DNA of 6,863 nt from JAMIFN01 sp035906235 (GCA_035906235.1 JAMIFN010000098.1:1-6863), one strand, 5' to 3'; counted from the stretch's first letter, positions 1 to 6,090 are shown. Notes: generated from the sequence alone by a model not told the origin. Numbers and translations: made by a program.

Positions 1-228
1 CTGGGAGATAACCAGAAAGGCCAAGGCGCCAAGGACGCATTCATTCACAAAATTAAGACGGATGACAATGTGCTGACAAGACTTTTTGGTAAAACGCACG
101 AGCAGGAGAAGGAGAGCTTCGCCCCCACTTACACCGTCAACGAGGAAGCTTTTAAAGAGCCAAGTGCTTACATGAGCATTTACAAAGCTGCAGAGAGTCA
201 AGACTCCACAGAATCTGGCACTGAATGA
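1..228 (+). CDS. mcrB: C-terminal end of McrB-like restriction GTPase subunit (partial)
   Basis: This open frame enters from the left edge and ends at TGA 226-228, leaving 75 codons. The residues begin LGDNQKGQGAKDAF and continue to a stretch ending EEAFKEPSAYMSIY. From memory of McrB-type AAA+ proteins, a LVLGDNQ-like segment and a closing 'YxINEEAFxxPxAYxxIY' segment are common at the C-terminus, after the nucleotide-binding domain. The last 15 or so residues (AAESQDSTESGTE) are a polar tail. The stop overlaps the mcrC start as ATGA, the usual mcrB-mcrC arrangement, so translation is probably coupled. In the McrBC complex, McrB forms the hexameric GTP-driven translocase that recognises modified DNA and activates the McrC nuclease. 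The Walker motifs and the N-terminal recognition domain lie outside the window, so specificity cannot be read. By hand count 108 of 228 bases are G or C (47%), lower than the downstream genes. The assignment rests on the tail motif and the partner gene. Confidence 0.75.
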   Translation: MGDNQKGQGAKDAFIHKIKTDDNVLTRLFGKTHEQEKESFAPTYTVNEEAFKEPSAYMSIYKAAESQDSTESGTE

Positions 229-1592
229 AAACCAGCCATCAGCTCTTCGAGTTTGATTACCTCGTTGCAGAACCCGCATCTTCAAAAAATGCGGAAGAGG
301 GGCGCATCCACGCCATCCCCAAACAGGCATTTGACTGGCTGGTGCGCGAGGTATGCCGCCGCGACGAGGAGGAAGAGGGCCGCTACGCCCGCCTCACGCA
401 ACGCAAGGAGCAGGTGGCGCTGCAAGTGCAGAACCATGTGGGCGTGCTGCGCACGCCCTGCGGCACGCAGATTGAGGTGCTGCCCAAAATCGGCAGGCAC
501 GCAGAAGACACCCCCAAAAGCGACAAAGACTCAGAAGAAAGGATAAAAGCAAGCCGCAGCTGCCTGATCGAGATGCTGTGCTGCCTGCGCGAGTTTCGGC
601 ATATGCAGACCAAGAATGCGCAGCTATTGGCCGAAAAGATGCCGCTGTGGGAAGTGTTTATCGCCGAGTTTTTGCGCTGTACAGCACATGTGGTCAAACG
701 CGGGCTGCGCAGCGACTATGTGCGGCAAGAAGACAATCTATTTGCCCTGCGCGGCAAGCTGCTGATGGCGCAGCATTTGCGCCAAAACCTATGCAGGCGC
801 GACCGTTTTTACACCGCCTTTGACGAATTTAGCCCCAACCGTGCTGAAAACCGTCTGCTGCACAGCGCCTTGCAGCGGGTGCGCGGCTGGGCGCAAACGC
901 CAGCCAATCAACGCCTAGCGCAAGAGCTGTGCTTTGCCTTTGCCGACATTCCCACCAGCGCAGACATGGCGCAAGATTGGCAAAAGCTGCGTTTAGACCG
1001 TGGCATGGCGCATTACGAGCCTGCGCTGGACTGGGCGCGACTGATTTTGGCGGGGCAATCGCCCCTGCCCGCGCAGGCTAAACAGAATGCGATTTCGCTG
1101 CTTTTCCCTATGGAAGCAGTGTTTGAGGCTTTTGTAGCCAAGCATTTGCGCAGGCAACTGAAAGCGGGCTACGAACTGAAGGAGCAAAGCAACGCCCTAT
1201 CGTTGGTTAAGCACCAAGGGCAAGATTGGTTTCGCCTCAAACCTGATTTGCTGCTGCAATCTAGCGATGGCAGAAAATGCGCCGTGCTGGATACCAAATG
1301 GAAGCTGCTGGATAAGGCAGATGGGGATAGCAAGAAAAAATATGGCTTGAGTCAGGGCGATTTTTACCAGCTCTACACCTATGCGCAGTATTACTTGGAA
1401 GGCGGCACAGGGACTGTGGTGCTGATTTACCCCAAAACCCCTAGCTTTGATGCCCCCTTGCCTGTGTTTGAGTTCTTAAAACCCACAGGCAAGGTGAAGT
1501 TGTGGGTACTGCCTTTTGATTTGGATTTGAAAGAAAAGAGACTGCATCTACCCGACGACAAAAGCTTACATGAATTTTTTAAATGTTTTTGA
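225..1592 (+). CDS. mcrC: McrC-family nuclease subunit of a McrBC restriction system
   Basis: This is a complete 455-residue protein of the McrC family (McrBC 5-methylcytosine restriction component). The N-terminal part has the family's beta-rich segment, with GVLRTPCGTQIEVLPKI at residues 73-89. The C-terminal part carries a PD-(D/E)xK nuclease core: P340-D341 in RLKPDLLL, then D356-T357-K358 in AVLDTKWK, followed by a helix with Q and Y residues (DFYQLYTYAQYY, 379-390) typical of the fold. All expected catalytic residues are present, so the enzyme looks active. McrC is the endonuclease that McrB bridges and activates, giving cleavage of DNA with modified cytosine, usually incoming phage or plasmid DNA. 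At 455 residues it is about 100 longer than E. coli McrC. Part of the excess is a charged, lysine- and glutamate-rich insert at about residues 91-110. The start is the ATG inside the ATGA overlap with mcrB. No strong Shine-Dalgarno site precedes it, which fits translational coupling. There are no frameshifts. Confidence 0.92.
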   Translation: MKTSHQLFEFDYLVAEPASSKNAEEGRIHAIPKQAFDWLVREVCRRDEEEEGRYARLTQRKEQVALQVQNHVGVLRTPCGTQIEVLPKIGRHAEDTPKSDKDSEERIKASRSCLIEMLCCLREFRHMQTKNAQLLAEKMPLWEVFIAEFLRCTAHVVKRGLRSDYVRQEDNLFALRGKLLMAQHLRQNLCRRDRFYTAFDEFSPNRAENRLLHSALQRVRGWAQTPANQRLAQELCFAFADIPTSADMAQDWQKLRLDRGMAHYEPALDWARLILAGQSPLPAQAKQNAISLLFPMEAVFEAFVAKHLRRQLKAGYELKEQSNALSLVKHQGQDWFRLKPDLLLQSSDGRKCAVLDTKWKLLDKADGDSKKKYGLSQGDFYQLYTYAQYYLEGGTGTVVLIYPKTPSFDAPLPVFEFLKPTGKVKLWVLPFDLDLKEKRLHLPDDKSLHEFFKCF

Positions 1593-1595
1593 CAG

Positions 1596-1638
1596 TTTAG
1601 GCCGCAAAACCTGCCTGAGCAGCTCACTTTTTTGATAG
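1596..1638. repeat. 43-bp dispersed intergenic repeat, copy 1 (inverted relative to copy 2)
   Basis: Read on the minus strand, this stretch matches 5997-6039 at 38 of 43 positions without gaps, by hand alignment. The match includes a perfect 19-base block, GAGCTGCTCAGGCAGGTTT. It starts 3 nt after the mcrC stop and lies outside any gene. Both copies open with CTAT, then an A run, then the GAGCTGCT core. From memory this resembles intergenic repeats common in Comamonadaceae (CTATCAAAAAA...AGCTGCT), though I cannot verify this by search. On the plus strand it ends in ACTTTTTTGATAG, so it could help end mcrBC transcription, but its only dyad (TGAGC-A-GCTCA, 1616-1626) has a 1-nt loop and is a poor terminator hairpin. 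Confidence 0.8.
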
Positions 1639-1696
1639 GGTTATTTAGCTTTTCCCCACCTTGGTGCGACTCAATATGTCGCCACTATCGAGACAA

Positions 1697-1741
1697 TATC
1701 TCCTGTACACAAAAAGTTTGTCGTACAACTTTTAGGAGATA
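1697..1741 (+). promoter_or_regulatory. Nested inverted repeat covering the ribosome binding site of the AAA+ gene
   Basis: Two nested dyads lie directly before the AAA+ gene. The outer arms, TATCTCCT (1697-1704) and AGGAGATA (1734-1741), are perfect 8-base complements. The 3' arm contains the Shine-Dalgarno AGGAG (1734-1738), 6 nt before the ATG at 1745. The inner stem pairs AAAAGTT plus GT (1712-1718, 1720-1721; T1719 bulged) with ACAACTTTT (1725-1733) around the loop CGT (1722-1724). The inner 3' arm abuts the outer 3' arm, while GTACACA (1705-1711) is unpaired on the 5' side. As RNA this would bury the ribosome binding site. As DNA the dyad could be a repressor operator. The rest of the 1593-1744 gap holds the 43-bp repeat and no convincing promoter. 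The best weak options are CAATAT (1694-1699) as a -10, or TTGGTG (1661-1666) with ACTATC (1684-1689). Confidence 0.6.
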
Positions 1742-1744
1742 CGT

Positions 1745-3877
1745 ATGAGCACCTCAACATTGCTGGACGAGTATGAAATCGATGCCGACGCAGCGGATTT
1801 GGCCACTGAGGATTTGGAAACAGAAGAATCCAACCTCAGTCCCATCGAACAGCTGTGGGTTTTGCGCGGTCTAGAGAAGGTGGGCGGTAAACCCAAATTC
1901 ATCAAAAACTATGGCTACGAAGGGGGAGGCGTGGCGAAGGCGCTGGGTTTGAAAGACTTTGGCAAATACGCCGACAAAAAGGCGATAGCTACGGCCATTG
2001 GGCAACTGCAGCGCAAAGCAGAGAAAAAATGGGGGCAAGTACGCGTAGCTGAACCTTTGCGCAGCAATGTGCAACAGCTGGCGCAGTTGCTGCAGCTCGG
2101 CGCGGTGGATTGCCGCATTTTGGAGTTTGCCATTCGCCTGCACCTCAGTGAAGGTCTGAACAATGCATTCGAAGTCATCCCTGCCAGCCAAGATGCAGAA
2201 GCGCTGTATCGGTTTTGTGGCCTGATTTTGTCTTTGCCTATGGCAGAGGTGCGGACTGCGTTGGCCAGCAACGGGCGTTTGCTGCAAAGCGGCTTGCTCA
2301 AAATCAGCCACGAATGGGAGAGCAACTGGCAGGGCAGGATCGGTCTGCTTAATAAGGAATTTGCGGCGCGCATGACGCAGCCCGATTTAGCCATAGGCGA
2401 TTTGCTGCGCGGCACCGTAGATGCCGCCCCAACGGGACACTTGCAGCTGGATGACTATGGGCATATTCAAACACAGCTGGATGTATTGCTGCCTTATTTG
2501 CGCAGCAGCATGGCCAGCGGTAAAAAAGGCGTGAATGTGCTGATTTACGGCTACACGGGCACAGGCAAAACACAGCTGACGCGCGCGCTGGGGCAAGCGC
2601 TGGGCACACAGTTGATGGAAATAGCCAGTGCGGAAGAGAATGGCGATGTCATCACGGGCACTAGCCGATTGCAAGCCTTCCGTTTGGCGCAAAATCTCTT
2701 GCCTCAACAGCAAAATTTGCTGGTTTTTGACGAGGTGGAAGATGTCTTTGTGCACCACGGTTACAGCATGCGTAACGAGACTGCGCAAAGCCGTAAAGCC
2801 TGGATGAACAGCCTGCTAGAAGGCAATGCCCTGCCTACGCTGTGGCTGTGCAATTCGATTGCTTCGCTCGACCACGCTTTTATCCGCCGTTTTGACTTGG
2901 TGATGGAGCTGCCCATTCCGCCTAAGCAGCAGCGCGCGCGCATTTTGCAAAACTGCTGCGGCGATTTGCTGGATGCGTCCACCATCAGCCGCGTGGCCGA
3001 GCTAGAAAAACTGGCACCCGCTATGGCCACCCGCGCCGCAACCGTACTGCGCCAGGTGCAGGGCGATTTGCCTGCCCATCTTGCGCCCGCCTCGGCCTTT
3101 GGCCTACTGATTAACGGCACGCTGAAAGCGCAAGGGCAAAAAACCTGGAAGTCTGGCGCAGCCCCCGCTCTGCCCGATGTGTATGACCCCGCTTTTATTC
3201 AAACCGATAGCGATGTGCAAACCTTGGCCGCTGGCCTGCAGGCCGCACCTGCGGCGCGGATTTGCTTTTATGGCGCGCCTGGCACGGGCAAAACCGCTTA
3301 TGCCCGCTGGCTGGCCGATGCGTTGGGCAAGCCTTTGCTGGTGAAACGCGCATCGGATTTGCTGAATATGTTTGTCGGTGGCACCGAGCAGCTGATAGCC
3401 GAGGCTTTTGAACAAGCCCAGGCCGATGATGCCGTGCTGCTGATAGACGAGGTGGATAGCTTTTTGCAAGACAGGCGCGAGGCCAAGCGCAGCTGGGAAA
3501 CCACCCAAGTCAATGAAATGCTGACGCAAATGGAAGCGTTTGAAGGCATTTTTATCGCTAGCACCAATTTGCTGCATGGCTTGGATGCCGCAGCGCTGCG
3601 CCGCTTTGATATGAAGGTGAAGTTTGATTACTTAAAACCTGAGCAAAGCTGGGCACTGCTGCAACGCCATTGCGCCCAATTGGGCTGGACAGCGCCACAC
3701 GAGGCACTGCGTACGCGCCTGCGGCTCTTGCCCCGCTTGGCTTTGGGCGATTTTGCCTTGGCCATGCGCCGCCACCGCTTTACGCCTTTTAGCGCGGCCG
3801 AGCATTTGGTCGCCGTGCTAGAAGCCGAGTGCGCCTTGAAAGAAGGCGGGAAAGCGCCAATGGGCTTTTTGGCTTAA
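1745..3877 (+). CDS. Tandem-domain AAA+ ATPase, function unassigned
   Basis: This 710-residue protein has two AAA+ modules of the broad SpoVK/Vps4-like class (COG0464 type). Residues 1-30 are acidic. Residues 31-230 form a mostly helical N-terminal region I do not recognise. The first AAA+ domain has Walker A GYTGTGKT (269-276), Walker B LLVFDEVED (325-333, D329/E330), a sensor-1-like N370 and an RRFD arginine-finger motif (381-384). The second has Walker A GAPGTGKT (510-517), Walker B LLIDEVDS (565-572, D568/E569), sensor-1 N608 in ASTN, and RRFD (619-622). Only the second keeps an aromatic pore-loop-like segment (MFVGGTEQ, 542-549); the first has ITGTSRLQ in the comparable place. Both sites look competent for ATP hydrolysis. 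The family remodels or unfolds proteins as ring oligomers, and the substrate here is unknown. There are no membrane segments or signal peptide, so it is cytoplasmic. Translation starts at ATG 1745 behind a strong AGGAG. The sirtuin gene follows 39 nt downstream and is probably co-transcribed. Lying after mcrBC it may belong to a defence region, but that is inference. Confidence 0.85.
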   Translation: MSTSTLLDEYEIDADAADLATEDLETEESNLSPIEQLWVLRGLEKVGGKPKFIKNYGYEGGGVAKALGLKDFGKYADKKAIATAIGQLQRKAEKKWGQVRVAEPLRSNVQQLAQLLQLGAVDCRILEFAIRLHLSEGLNNAFEVIPASQDAEALYRFCGLILSLPMAEVRTALASNGRLLQSGLLKISHEWESNWQGRIGLLNKEFAARMTQPDLAIGDLLRGTVDAAPTGHLQLDDYGHIQTQLDVLLPYLRSSMASGKKGVNVLIYGYTGTGKTQLTRALGQALGTQLMEIASAEENGDVITGTSRLQAFRLAQNLLPQQQNLLVFDEVEDVFVHHGYSMRNETAQSRKAWMNSLLEGNALPTLWLCNSIASLDHAFIRRFDLVMELPIPPKQQRARILQNCCGDLLDASTISRVAELEKLAPAMATRAATVLRQVQGDLPAHLAPASAFGLLINGTLKAQGQKTWKSGAAPALPDVYDPAFIQTDSDVQTLAAGLQAAPAARICFYGAPGTGKTAYARWLADALGKPLLVKRASDLLNMFVGGTEQLIAEAFEQAQADDAVLLIDEVDSFLQDRREAKRSWETTQVNEMLTQMEAFEGIFIASTNLLHGLDAAALRRFDMKVKFDYLKPEQSWALLQRHCAQLGWTAPHEALRTRLRLLPRLALGDFALAMRRHRFTPFSAAEHLVAVLEAECALKEGGKAPMGFLA

Positions 3878-3904
3878 TGGTTTTGTACGCGAGCTTTGCA
3901 CGGA

Positions 3905-3909
3905 AAGGA
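3905..3909 (+). promoter_or_regulatory. Ribosome binding site fixing the sirtuin start at ATG 3917
   Basis: AAGGA lies 7 nt before ATG 3917. An in-frame TTG at 3896 would add seven residues, but it lacks a comparable site at proper distance and would put this AAGGA inside the coding sequence. The ATG is therefore the better start. Confidence 0.7.
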
Positions 3910-3916
3910 CAGCCCT

Positions 3917-4786
3917 ATGCACGCCAACCCTAATTTTGAAGATGAAGCGATTGCCCGCGCCGCAGATTTGGTGCGCCAAGCCGATGCTTTGATCATTGCA
4001 GCGGGGGCGGGCATGGGGGTGGATTCAGGCTTGCCCGATTTTCGGGGTGATACCGGCCTTTGGCAGGCCTATCCCGCTTTAGGGCGGGCGGGTTTGGCTT
4101 TTCGTGACATTGCTAATGCCGAGAGTTTTGAGGACAACCCACGCCTAGCCTGGGGCTTTTATGGGCATAGATTGCAGCTTTACCGCCAAACCCAGCCCCA
4201 CGCAGGTTTTACGATTTTGCAAAAATGGGCGCAGCGTTGCAGCGCAGGCGCGGTGATCTACACCAGCAATGTGGACGGACAGTTTCAAAAGGCCGGTTTT
4301 TTGGAAGACGCGCTGGAAGAAGTCCACGGCTCCATCCACCATCTGCAATGCGCCCTGCGCTGCACGACCGATATCGTGACGGCGCAAACCCTGCAGCCTG
4401 ATATTGATGCGCAGCATTGCCAATGGCGCGGTGCATTGCCCCGCTGCCCCAACTGCGGCGCGGTGATGCGCCCCAATATTTTGATGTTTGGTGATGCGCA
4501 CTGGGTAGAAGACCGCAGTTATGAGCAAGAGCTGCGCCTGTTTGCCCGCTTGCGCCAGTGGCAAGAGCAAGGCATCAAGCCTTTGGTAATAGAGCTGGGC
4601 GCGGGCACGGCACTGGCGACAGTTAGGCATTTCAGCAAAAGCGTGTGCCAGCGCTTCGCCCCCGTGCAGACCGCGCTGCTACGCATCAATGTTCGTGAGA
4701 GCGCGGTCACAGAGCCATTGGATCTAGGCCTGGCTATGGGTGCAGCGCAGGCTTTGGGCGCGATTGATGCGAGGCTAGGTGGGTAG
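3917..4786 (+). CDS. Sir2-family NAD-dependent protein deacylase (sirtuin)
   Basis: This is a 289-residue cytoplasmic protein with the full set of sirtuin motifs. The NAD-binding loop GAGMGVDSGLPDFRG is at residues 30-44. YTSNVDGQFQKAG (115-127) corresponds to the family's TQNID segment. The general base is H137 in EVHGS. Four zinc-ligand cysteines are visible, in QCALRC (C145, C149) and CPNCG (C177, C180), followed by MRPNILMFGD (184-193), which matches the usual RPxVxxFGE. GAGTA (228-232) is in the place of the ribose-binding GTS loop. Sirtuins remove acetyl or longer acyl groups from lysine using NAD+, releasing nicotinamide and O-acyl-ADP-ribose. The MGVD variant of the loop (common form GxSxxSG) and the C-x3-C first knuckle (normally C-x2-C) mark it as a divergent subgroup, so its acyl preference or target may differ from CobB. 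It follows the AAA+ gene by 39 nt on the same strand, suggesting one transcript. Retained zinc ligands argue for a deacylase rather than a defence NADase of the SIR2 class. Sirtuin identity is firm; the substrate is unknown. Confidence 0.9.
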   Translation: MHANPNFEDEAIARAADLVRQADALIIAAGAGMGVDSGLPDFRGDTGLWQAYPALGRAGLAFRDIANAESFEDNPRLAWGFYGHRLQLYRQTQPHAGFTILQKWAQRCSAGAVIYTSNVDGQFQKAGFLEDALEEVHGSIHHLQCALRCTTDIVTAQTLQPDIDAQHCQWRGALPRCPNCGAVMRPNILMFGDAHWVEDRSYEQELRLFARLRQWQEQGIKPLVIELGAGTALATVRHFSKSVCQRFAPVQTALLRINVRESAVTEPLDLGLAMGAAQALGAIDARLGG

Positions 4787-4807
4787 CGCGAGCTTGATCG
4801 GGGCGAA

Positions 4808-4875
4808 TCGGACTGAAGTCCGACCTACAAAATCAGTCGTAACACTCTCCTCCGTAGGTCGGGCTTTAGCCCGAC
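4808..4875. repeat. Pair of inverted REP-like palindromes (BIME-like)
   Basis: Two short palindromes face each other in the 94-bp gap between the convergent sirtuin and nagZ genes. The left is TCGGACT-GA-AGTCCGA (4808-4823) followed by CCTAC. The right is GTAGG followed by TCGGGCT-TT-AGCCCGA (4859-4874), extendable by one G-C pair. The shared CGACCTAC/GTAGGTCG arms (4821-4828 and 4854-4861) are separated by 25 nt. This is the layout of bacterial REP doublets mobilised in other genomes by RAYT (Y1-transposase-like) proteins; no such gene is in the window. Position and stems also suit a bidirectional transcription terminator, although no T run follows either stem. The A-T to G-C difference between the two stems is compensated on both arms. 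Confidence 0.85.
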
Positions 4876-4880
4876 AGGCC

Positions 4881-5993
4881 TCACACCCCCGCCAACAACT
4901 CCAGCGCATGCAGATAGCGCGGGTCTTTCATCAATTCGTCCCAAGGCTGGGGCGGGTTGTCGGGCAAGAGGTGAATGCGGCGCTCTTCGCTGGCCGCGCT
5001 GGCCTGCCAGTCGCCGCGTTTTTGTGCTTTTTCTAGGCCACTAATCAATTCATCCACGGCGCGGCCGCCACCCTCTTGCGATTGATTGCACAGCAGCACC
5101 ATGTCGCAGCCCGCGTTGAGCGCGGCAACGGCGGCTTGGGTGTAGCTGACGGTTTTGCCGTCAATCTGGCGCGCGCCTTCCATGCTCAAATCATCGCTAA
5201 AAATGCAGCCCTGAAATTGGTATTGAGCGCGCAAAATGTCTTGCAGCCAGATGTTAGAAAAACCCGCAGGTTTGCTATCGACCTTGGGGTAGATAACATG
5301 CGCGGGCATGACGGAATCGAGGCTGTTAGACAGCCAGCCATAGGGCGCGGCGTCGTCTAGTTCGATGGCTTTGCGGCTGCGTTTATCGATGGGGATTTCG
5401 GTATGCGAATCGGCTTTGACAAAGCCGTGGCCAGGAAAGTGTTTGCCGCAGTTGCGCACACCCGCTTGGCGCAGCCCCGCCATCAGCGCCTGCGCCAGTG
5501 CGGTGACGATGCGGGGGTCTTGCGCAAAAGCGCGGTCGCCGATCACGCCAGATTCACCCCAATCTAAATCGAGCACGGGGGTGAAAGAAAAATCCACGCC
5601 GCAGGCGCGTAGTTCGCTGCCCAGCACCAGCCCTGCGGCGCTGGCGATGTTCATGGCTTCTAGGGCGCTTTGGCCTGGGCGTTTTTCAGGTTTGAGCCAG
5701 TGCCGCCCCAGCGCAGCCATGGGTGGCAGGTGCGTAAAGCCATCGGTTTTGAAACGCTGCACGCGCCCGCCTTCGTGATCGACGGTGATGAGCAAATCGG
5801 GGCGCAGGGCTTTGATGGCGGCGCATTGCTCTATCAGCTGGGCGCGGCTGTGCCAGTGGCGGGCAAACAAAATCACGCCGCCCACCAGCGGGTGCGCCAG
5901 GCGTGCTTTATCGGCTTTGCTCAGCGTGCCAGTGGCGGTGTCGATAATCAAAGGAGCGTGTTCGGGCGCGTGTTGCATGATGCGGTGCTGCAT
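4881..5993 (-). CDS. nagZ: Beta-N-acetylhexosaminidase, peptidoglycan recycling
   Basis: This is a 370-residue glycoside hydrolase family 3 enzyme of the single-domain NagZ type. It has VDHEGGRVQRF at residues 71-81, the catalytic loop KHFPGHG (184-190) with D195-S196-H197 as the acid/base dyad, and the nucleophile D267 in IFSDDLSMEGA (264-274). All expected active-site residues are present. NagZ acts in the cytoplasm, removing N-acetylglucosamine from GlcNAc-1,6-anhydro-MurNAc peptides imported from the cell wall. In species with inducible AmpC its product feeds beta-lactamase induction. It is slightly longer than E. coli NagZ (341 residues), mostly at the two ends, and has no signal peptide. 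The start used is ATG at 5993-5991; a second in-frame ATG lies five codons in. Neither has a clear Shine-Dalgarno site, so the exact start is uncertain. The 43-bp repeat abuts the start region, and metX is divergent. The gene's 3' end meets the REP doublet and the convergent sirtuin gene. In many betaproteobacteria nagZ follows acpS; here it appears to begin its own transcript. Confidence 0.95.
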   Translation of the reverse strand: MQHRIMQHAPEHAPLIIDTATGTLSKADKARLAHPLVGGVILFARHWHSRAQLIEQCAAIKALRPDLLITVDHEGGRVQRFKTDGFTHLPPMAALGRHWLKPEKRPGQSALEAMNIASAAGLVLGSELRACGVDFSFTPVLDLDWGESGVIGDRAFAQDPRIVTALAQALMAGLRQAGVRNCGKHFPGHGFVKADSHTEIPIDKRSRKAIELDDAAPYGWLSNSLDSVMPAHVIYPKVDSKPAGFSNIWLQDILRAQYQFQGCIFSDDLSMEGARQIDGKTVSYTQAAVAALNAGCDMVLLCNQSQEGGGRAVDELISGLEKAQKRGDWQASAASEERRIHLLPDNPPQPWDELMKDPRYLHALELLAGV

Positions 5994-5996
5994 AAA

Positions 5997-6039
5997 CTAT
6001 GAAAAAAAGGAGCTGCTCAGGCAGGTTTGGCGCCCTAAA
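5997..6039. repeat. 43-bp dispersed intergenic repeat, copy 2
   Basis: This stretch is 38/43 identical, ungapped, to the reverse complement of 1596-1638. It begins with CTATG and an A run, carries the exact 19-base block GAGCTGCTCAGGCAGGTTT (6010-6028), and ends in CCTAAA. It sits 3 nt from the nagZ start codon, so it would form most of the nagZ 5' leader on the minus strand. The adjacent AGCC-ATAAAA-GGCT dyad (6040-6053) may be part of a longer element, but it is not matched in copy 1. Confidence 0.8.
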
Positions 6040-6050
6040 AGCCATAAAAG

Positions 6051-6080
6051 GCTATAAAAACGCACGCCCAAGCAAGGCAA
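6051..6080 (-). promoter_or_regulatory. Candidate nagZ promoter
   Basis: Read on the minus strand, TTGCCT (6080-6075) and TATAGC (6056-6051) are separated by 18 nt and match sigma-70 -35 and -10 boxes moderately. A transcript from here would carry the 43-bp repeat in its leader before the nagZ start. This is consensus matching only, in an AT-rich stretch where chance matches are likely. Confidence 0.3.
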
Positions 6081-6090
6081 AACCCTATCT

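Noticed and set aside
1609..1620. Neisseriaceae DNA uptake sequence (CTGCCTGA resembles some DUS dialects)
   Set aside because: Only eight bases match, the usual terminal AA is replaced by AG, the match is embedded in a longer repeat, and only two copies occur in nearly 7 kb.
1611..1636. Rho-independent terminator after mcrC (TGAGCAGCTCA followed by a T run)
   Set aside because: The dyad has a 1-nt loop, or only 3 pairs with a 3-nt loop, too weak for a convincing hairpin. The sequence is better explained as part of the 43-bp repeat.
3896..3916. TTG start extending the sirtuin by seven residues
   Set aside because: ATG 3917 has AAGGA at 7 nt, while TTG 3896 has no comparable site. The added residues (MHGKDSP) include the translated ribosome binding site.
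3917..4786. SIR2-type antiphage NADase (Thoeris- or DSR-like)
   Set aside because: Those proteins are usually SIR2 domains within larger or partner-dependent effectors and lack the zinc module. Here four Cys ligands, the catalytic His and a compact length point to a classical deacylase.
4779..5036. Plus-strand open frame running from the sirtuin end across the REP doublet into nagZ
   Set aside because: It starts inside the sirtuin 3' end, crosses two palindromes and then reads antisense to nagZ; no protein-like features are present.
5076..5778. Open frames on the plus strand opposite nagZ (5076-5360 and 5365-5778)
   Set aside because: They lie wholly antisense to a full-length, motif-complete nagZ, show no recognisable domains, and are rich in Arg, Ser and Pro as expected of shadow frames.
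6040..6060. Terminator hairpin AGCC-ATAAAA-GGCT in the nagZ-metX gap
   Set aside because: The stem has only four pairs, and the site lies upstream of both divergent genes, where a terminator has no evident role.
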